17,064 bases of DNA from BRH-c25 sp964574195 (GTDB lineage: Bacteria; Bacillota; Clostridia; Lutisporales; Lutisporaceae), in the NCBI GenBank assembly GCA_964574195.1, contig CAZNMO010000102.1, forward strand, positions 1 through 17,064. The letters are read 5' to 3'. Each line of letters opens with the position of its first letter. Within the stretch, counting starts at the first letter, position 1. The position numbers and the translations under genes were made by a program. This document shows positions 14,874 to 17,064 of the stretch, one piece after another. Under the pieces are notes generated by a model. That model made no database searches, was not told the origin of the DNA, and saw only the letters and a list, made by a program, of their open reading frames with translations.

Positions 14874-16532
14874 TCATACTTCTATTATTATCGGCAGTAT
14901 CATCGGATTCCTTTTTAACTGACTGTCAAGGTATGCCTTCAAGGTCTCCCTGACCAGCCCTTTCATTGTGCCCCAATCATTTCCACTATTCTGGAGTAGA
15001 ATGTCATAAGCCAGCTGACGCATCTTTTCAATGATCTCCTCCGACTCCCTCACATATACAAAACCTCTTGAAACTATATCAGGCTCGGAAATTATCGTAC
15101 CGGTTTCTTTTTCTATACTGATCACGACTATGACCATACCCTCCTGGGACAGTACCTTCCGGTCACGCAGCACTATATTGCCAACATCGCCAACGCCCAG
15201 CCCGTCTATAAATACCTTTCCGGCAGGCACCTTGCCTGTGATGGCTGCCTCATGTTCATCCAGCTCCAGTACACTGCCGATATCCATTATAAAGATGTCT
15301 TCATCAGGCATCCCCATTTCATTTATCAGCTGTGCATGCTCTTTGAGATGCTTGTATTCCCCGTGTACCGGCATGAAATACTTGGGGCTGGTAAGGCTGT
15401 ATATAAGCTTCAACTCCTCCTGGCAGGCGTGGCCGGATACATGTATGTCATCAAGGGATTTGTAGACTACGCTTGCACCCTTCTTGATAAGTTGATTTAT
15501 AACTCTTGACACGGGCTTTTCATTGCCCGGGATGGGAGTTGCAGATATTACTATTAGATCACCGGGGACTATCTCCACTTGTCTGTGCGTTGATGCAGCC
15601 ATCCTGGTTAGTGCCGACATAGGCTCCCCCTGGCTTCCTGTAGTGATTATGAGTGTTTCCTCCGGTCTGAAGCGGTCAATATCCTTGATATCCACCAGAA
15701 TGTCTTCCGGTACCTCCAAATAGCCCAGGGTTATAGCCACATTCACAACATTTACCATGCTTCTCCCGCTCAAAGCTACTTTTCTGCCTTCACTATAAGC
15801 TGCATTTATTATCTGCTGTACTCTATAGGTGTTTGAAGCGAAGGTTGCTACTATTATCCTTCCCCTGACTCCTGAAAAGAGCTTTCTAAAGGCTTCTCCA
15901 ACTATCTTCTCGGACAAGGTATAACCTTCACGCTCTGCATTGGTGCTATCGCTCATAAGCAGTAATACACCGCTGCTGCCAAGCTCGGCAAATCTCCGGA
16001 GGTTTATACGGTTTCCACGTATAGGCGTGTAATCTACCTTGAAGTCTCCTGTATGAACGACAACACCTACCGGAGTATGAATAGCAAGCGCAAAGGCATC
16101 AGATATGCTGTGACAGGAATTTATAAATTCCACTTTAAAGGCTCCCAATTCGATGGTCTGATCTTGCTCTACCGTGTGAAGCCTGACATCGAGAAGCAAG
16201 CGGTGCTCCTCAAGCTTTATCTCTACCAGCCCCAGGGACAGCCTTGAGCCATACACCGGTACATTAAGCTCCTTCAGCACATAAGGCAAGGCTCCAATAT
16301 GATCTTCATGACCGTGGGTAATAATGATCCCTCTTACCTTGTCACTATTATTTTTCAAATATGATATGTCCGGCATCACCAGGTCTATACCCAGCATTTC
16401 ATCTTCAGGAAACGCTATACCACAATCAACGACAATGATATCCCCGGAGTATTCAAAGGCTGTGATATTCTTGCCTATCTCACCCAATCCGCCCAGTGAG
16501 ATCACCCTCAGTTTGGTTTTTTCGTTTGTCAT
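14874..16532 (-). CDS. rnj: Ribonuclease J (5'-3' exo/endoribonuclease)
   Basis: This protein of 552 residues is almost the length of Bacillus RNase J1 (555). It is a metallo-beta-lactamase/beta-CASP enzyme that matures rRNA and degrades mRNA in Firmicutes. The metal-binding motif HGHEDHIG (73-80, with H73, H75, D77, H78) is intact, followed by the INSCHSISD and HTGDFKVD motifs that supply further ligands. SDSTNAEREGYTLSE and the GHACQEEL and PVHGEYKHL motifs are characteristic of RNase J. The C-terminal domain for dimer formation is complete. The start at 16532 has only a weak purine-rich stretch (GGGAAAGAG) upstream. It ends in a good terminator and is less AT-rich than the left part of the window. 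It is a core gene and anchors the right side as chromosome. Confidence 0.95.
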   Translation of the reverse strand: MTNEKTKLRVISLGGLGEIGKNITAFEYSGDIIVVDCGIAFPEDEMLGIDLVMPDISYLKNNSDKVRGIIITHGHEDHIGALPYVLKELNVPVYGSRLSLGLVEIKLEEHRLLLDVRLHTVEQDQTIELGAFKVEFINSCHSISDAFALAIHTPVGVVVHTGDFKVDYTPIRGNRINLRRFAELGSSGVLLLMSDSTNAEREGYTLSEKIVGEAFRKLFSGVRGRIIVATFASNTYRVQQIINAAYSEGRKVALSGRSMVNVVNVAITLGYLEVPEDILVDIKDIDRFRPEETLIITTGSQGEPMSALTRMAASTHRQVEIVPGDLIVISATPIPGNEKPVSRVINQLIKKGASVVYKSLDDIHVSGHACQEELKLIYSLTSPKYFMPVHGEYKHLKEHAQLINEMGMPDEDIFIMDIGSVLELDEHEAAITGKVPAGKVFIDGLGVGDVGNIVLRDRKVLSQEGMVIVVISIEKETGTIISEPDIVSRGFVYVRESEEIIEKMRQLAYDILLQNSGNDWGTMKGLVRETLKAYLDSQLKRNPMILPIIIEV

Positions 16533-16640
16533 TCAGTTATTCATCTCTTTCCCAATACGATTATTTTCTCTACCATTGGCTATATAGTTTATGTTATTAG
16601 CAGCATTTTTATAACAAGAAGGGGACATCTTTTCGGCTCG

Positions 16641-17064
16641 TTATAAGCTTTTAGCCCTCAGATCGAGAAAGAAATCGTAAACCGGCTGAAGCAGCATGAA
16701 GCCTTCCATAATATCTGAGACCAGTTCCTGTGAGAAAAGCCTCTCATCGATTCTCCTGTTGTGAGTAAAGTAGATCTCTTTTCTCTGATACCAGTCATTC
16801 AGTTCTTCCGGCAGCTTCGGATTTATTATACGCTTGTAGCATTCTCCTTCCATTTGGAAAAAGCTTTGCTTTTTACACAGCGTATATATCTTCTTGAATT
16901 CCCTGTCATCTTCTTCTATCATGTTTCTGAGCCTGTACAAAGTCTCCTTGGGTATACTGTAGAACCCCATACCGAACCTGTAGTAATCAGGAAAGATCTC
17001 AAAGAAATAGACCGGCTCTTCCTTCCAATCCAAATACTCCCGCTTAAAGGCTATCCACATGTTT
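16641..17064 (-). CDS. DUF2461 (TIGR02453-family) protein, 5' end beyond window
   Basis: The visible 141 codons match the C-terminal two-thirds of the DUF2461 family: YFFEIFPDYYRFGMGFYSIPKE is typical in both sequence and spacing, followed by LPEELNDWYQRKEIYF and a C-terminal PVYDFFLDL helix. The frame stays open to the right edge. The first visible residues (N-M-W-I-A-F) correspond to an internal family segment, so the ATG at 17060 is probably not the true start and the gene is cut by the window. The biochemical function of the family is not established. It lies about 110 bp upstream of the ribonuclease J gene on the same strand. No promoter between the two is convincing. Confidence 0.8.
   Translation of the reverse strand, partial: NMWIAFKREYLDWKEEPVYFFEIFPDYYRFGMGFYSIPKETLYRLRNMIEEDDREFKKIYTLCKKQSFFQMEGECYKRIINPKLPEELNDWYQRKEIYFTHNRRIDERLFSQELVSDIMEGFMLLQPVYDFFLDLRAKSL

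Noticed and set aside
16609..16646. Inverted repeat TTATAAC/GTTATAA at the end of the DUF2461 gene as a terminator
   Set aside because: The loop is 24 nt, the stem is AT-rich, and no T-tract follows on the minus strand.
1..17064. CRISPR array, tRNA, rRNA or Cas genes
   Set aside because: No regularly spaced direct repeats with unique spacers, no tRNA-like cloverleaf and no rRNA-like conserved blocks were seen on either strand.

Overview
The window looks like a low-GC, anaerobic Clostridia-type Firmicute. The indications are AT-rich DNA, strong AGGAGG-type ribosome binding sites, consensus TTGACA-N17-TATAAT promoters, an RNase J of Bacillus/Clostridium length, and an apparent UGA-encoded selenocysteine, which would imply a selenium-decoding host. 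No identity was checked against a database.

Positions 1-5030 (minus strand, very AT-rich) hold a three-gene operon: a gamma-class N6-adenine DNA methylase, a large protein with two GHKL-type ATPase domains (a MutL/Hsp90-like one at the N-terminus and a histidine-kinase-like one at the C-terminus), and a receiver-domain protein that runs off the left edge. A consensus promoter with an overlapping palindrome lies upstream. The set looks like a modification/defence module wired to a phosphorelay-like pair. No nuclease is visible in the window.

Positions 5100-10600 (plus strand, AT-rich) hold a Tn7-like transposition module: tnsA, tnsB, tnsC and one tniQ/tnsD, overlapping or closely spaced. Catalytic residues of TnsA, TnsB and TnsC are present. 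There is no tnsE, no second tniQ and no CRISPR. Downstream of tniQ are three imperfect repeats spaced 53-54 bp, the layout expected of TnsB sites at a transposon end. The outer limits are not proven. Either the element is compact (about 5.1-10.6 kb) or the methylase operon is its cargo and the other end lies outside the window.

Positions 10858-17064 (minus strand, visibly less AT-rich) look like resident chromosome. They hold cadC-cadA (a metal-sensing ArsR/SmtB repressor and a Zn/Cd/Pb P1B-ATPase) behind a consensus promoter with a textbook SmtB/CadC operator, a cation diffusion facilitator with its own promoter, ribonuclease J, and a DUF2461 gene cut by the right edge. CadC, CadA and the CDF protein together make a metal-efflux locus.

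The most striking observation is in cadA. The real start, with a strong ribosome binding site, is at 13083, and the frame passes through an in-frame UGA exactly where the first cysteine of the N-terminal CxxC metal-binding motif belongs (UxxC). A perfect 7-bp hairpin begins 12 nt after that UGA. This is the signature of a selenocysteine-containing heavy-metal ATPase, and an ordinary gene caller would start the gene late and lose the whole metal-binding domain.

Two 10-N assembly gaps (1317-1326 and 8570-8579) fall inside the dual-ATPase gene and tnsC. In both, the reading frame resumes in another phase after the Ns, so the Ns are placeholders of unknown true length and the genes are probably intact.
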